From positions 476,240,617-476,304,616 of the forward strand of contig NC_057864.1 in NCBI RefSeq assembly GCF_019393635.1: 64,000 nt of DNA, in the 5' to 3' direction. This DNA is from Dromiciops gliroides (Eukaryota > Chordata > Mammalia > Microbiotheria > Microbiotheriidae). Positions 62,895 through 64,000 of the stretch are shown here, piece by piece (positions within the stretch are counted from its first letter, which is position 1; each line of letters starts with the position of its first letter). A program made the translations under genes and the position numbers. Under the pieces are notes generated by a model, which saw only the letters and a program-made list of their open reading frames with translations, was not told the origin of the DNA and made no database searches.

Positions 62895-64000
62895 ATGTGG
62901 TCATGGGCTCGACACTGGAGCCGGCCCCTCTGGGGCTCCTCACATCCCTGGCCATCAGCCACCCAAGGTGTTGGGCCATCCATGGCCACTGTCAGCAGGC
63001 CCAGGTGAGTCCAGCACTCGCAGGGCCACCTCTCCTCCTTCCTGCTGTCCGTGCTCTCTCCCCCACTCTTCTCCTCTCCTCTTCCCCAACCCTCCTCCAA
63101 TTCCCCTCTCCCTCTTCTTTACCTGCACCCATGTCCTTCCTTTCCCGACTCCCTCCCTCCTTTGTCCACGTTGCCCCTTCCCTGGGGTTCTCTTTCACTT
63201 CCTCTATCCTTACCCCTCATCTTTCTTCTGGCTCCCCTTCCCCTCCTTTTGTTTCTCCCAGACGCTTCTTTCCCTCCCTCCTTTTCTTCCTTCTTATATC
63301 CCTTCAATTCACCTCTCCCCTTTAGCCTTCTTTGCCTTCTCTTTGTCAATCATCCCTCTTTCCCTTCCTCTCTTCTTTTTTTTTTTTAGTGAGGCAATTG
63401 GGGTTAAGTGACTTGCCCAGGGTCACACAGCTAGTAAGTGTTAAGTGTCTGAGGCCGGATTTGAATTCAGGTACTCCTGACTCCAAGGCCGGTGCTCTAT
63501 CCACTGTGCCACCTAGCTGCCCCCTCTTCCTCTCTTCTTTCTCTCCCTTCTCCTGTTTGTGCTTCTCCCAATCCTCCACTCCCCCCTCTCCCCTTCCTCA
63601 TGGCCGGTCCTGACTCCCTCCCTCCTTGCTTTCCTCTGACATCCACTTGCCCCTGGGGTTGCTTCTTCCTCCTTCTCCTCTCCCAGACCTTCCACTCCAC
63701 ACCCCAGCTGTTCCTCCTGTGGAGGATCATATGCGCTCCTCCATCAGAGGCACCTGCATAGGGGAGATGAGAGTCCAGAATATTGTGCTCTCCCCTACTA
63801 TCCCATGTTCCCACATGTCTCCTGATGTGATCCAACCCTCCTTCTCTGCCCTCTTCTCTCCTCAAACTGGCCAGGCCAGTGCCCCTCTCCTACAGGCTAC
63901 TGGATGGTCAGGACACCCTCCCACCTATCGTCTTCCTGCATGGAATGTTTAGCAACAGAAATATCTTCCGGACTGAGGCTGAGACCCTGGCACAGCAGAC
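62895..64000 (+). CDS. ABHD11-like tandem paralog, 5' part (exons 1-2; runs off the window)
   Basis: Exon 1 is 62895-63004 (36 codons plus 2 nt, donor AG|GTGAGT). Exon 2 starts at 63875 after GGCCAG and is open to the window end. Intron position and phase match ABHD11 exons 1 and 2 exactly. Exon 1 encodes MWSWARHWSRPLWG, clearly related to the ABHD11 presequence. Exon 2 keeps RPVPLSY, LLD, QDT and VFLHG; by hand 26 of 42 residues match ABHD11 residues 40-81. Past the HG oxyanion motif it departs: ABHD11 has LFGSKMNF, this gene MFSNRNIF. The shared intron, including similar pyrimidine-rich intronic text, argues for duplication of DNA rather than retroposition. No stop or frameshift is seen in the visible 236 coding nt. 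The catalytic Ser, Asp and His lie beyond the window, so activity cannot be judged. A young SINE sits in the intron (63381-63523). Confidence 0.85.
63381..63523 (-). mobile_element. CORE-SINE in intron 1 of the ABHD11-like gene
   Basis: Full-length minus-strand copy; CCTCTCTTCTTT / TCCTCTCTTCTTT on both sides. Confidence 0.94.

Noticed and set aside
62810-63411. 171- and 186-codon + frames overlapping the ABHD11-like exon 1
   Set aside because: They read through the donor at 63005 into a pyrimidine-rich intron. The frame starting at 62895 that splices to 63875 matches ABHD11.
3-63613. Dozens of 60-130-codon frames sharing peptides such as GGPEFKSGLRHLTLTSCVTL and LNSGPPESRAGALSTAPPSC
   Set aside because: They are translations of the two strands of the CORE-SINE, not proteins.
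1-64000. Claudin genes (CLDN3/CLDN4), expected near ABHD11 from human synteny
   Set aside because: No single-exon frame of about 210-220 codons with the claudin W-GLW-C-C signature was found; in human they lie about 30 kb or more away.

Overview
The window is marsupial nuclear DNA. The clearest sign is about fifty copies, on both strands, of a CORE-SINE of the MIR/Ther-1 group (Mar1/WSINE1 type). Older MIR, L2, L1-like, RTE-tailed SINE and LTR fossils lie beneath them. I cannot name the species, or decide between American and Australian marsupials, from sequence alone.

One complete host gene is present: ABHD11, on the + strand at 30811-34033. It has six coding exons, a CpG-rich TATA-less promoter and a poly(A) signal, and encodes a 304-residue mitochondrial serine hydrolase with a Ser130/Asp154/His285 triad. 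About 29 kb downstream, and cut by the window edge, lies a second gene start with the same exon 1/exon 2 structure and intron phase (62895 to beyond 64000). It is a diverged, open ABHD11-like tandem paralog and the most interesting feature here. A SELENOH processed pseudogene (47317-47940) and a U6 snRNA pseudogene (8909-8994) are the other gene-derived sequences.

Layout: 1-8700, SINEs, solo LTRs and a hAT MITE. 8700-10520, a nested stack of SINE, L1-like element and LTR. 10520-17900, L1 and MIR remnants and microsatellites. 17900-19540, a + strand L2. 19540-23450, mostly unassigned sequence, AT-rich then GC-rich. 23450-30260, SINEs, a solo LTR and L2 pieces. 30260-34200, ABHD11. 34500-43330, old L2 (one minus-strand copy keeps recognisable reverse-transcriptase motifs) and a microsatellite grown from a SINE tail. 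45470-49940, several LTR fossils, two of them nested, plus the SELENOH retrocopy. 50330-61770, an old retroviral fossil containing a 2.78-kb tandem duplication whose junction is a hybrid SINE. 61770-64000, the ABHD11-like gene.

No claudin gene (the human neighbours of ABHD11 are CLDN3 and CLDN4), tRNA gene or CRISPR array was seen. All coordinates, alignments and splice sites were read by eye; no searches were run. Repeat family names are recognition calls.
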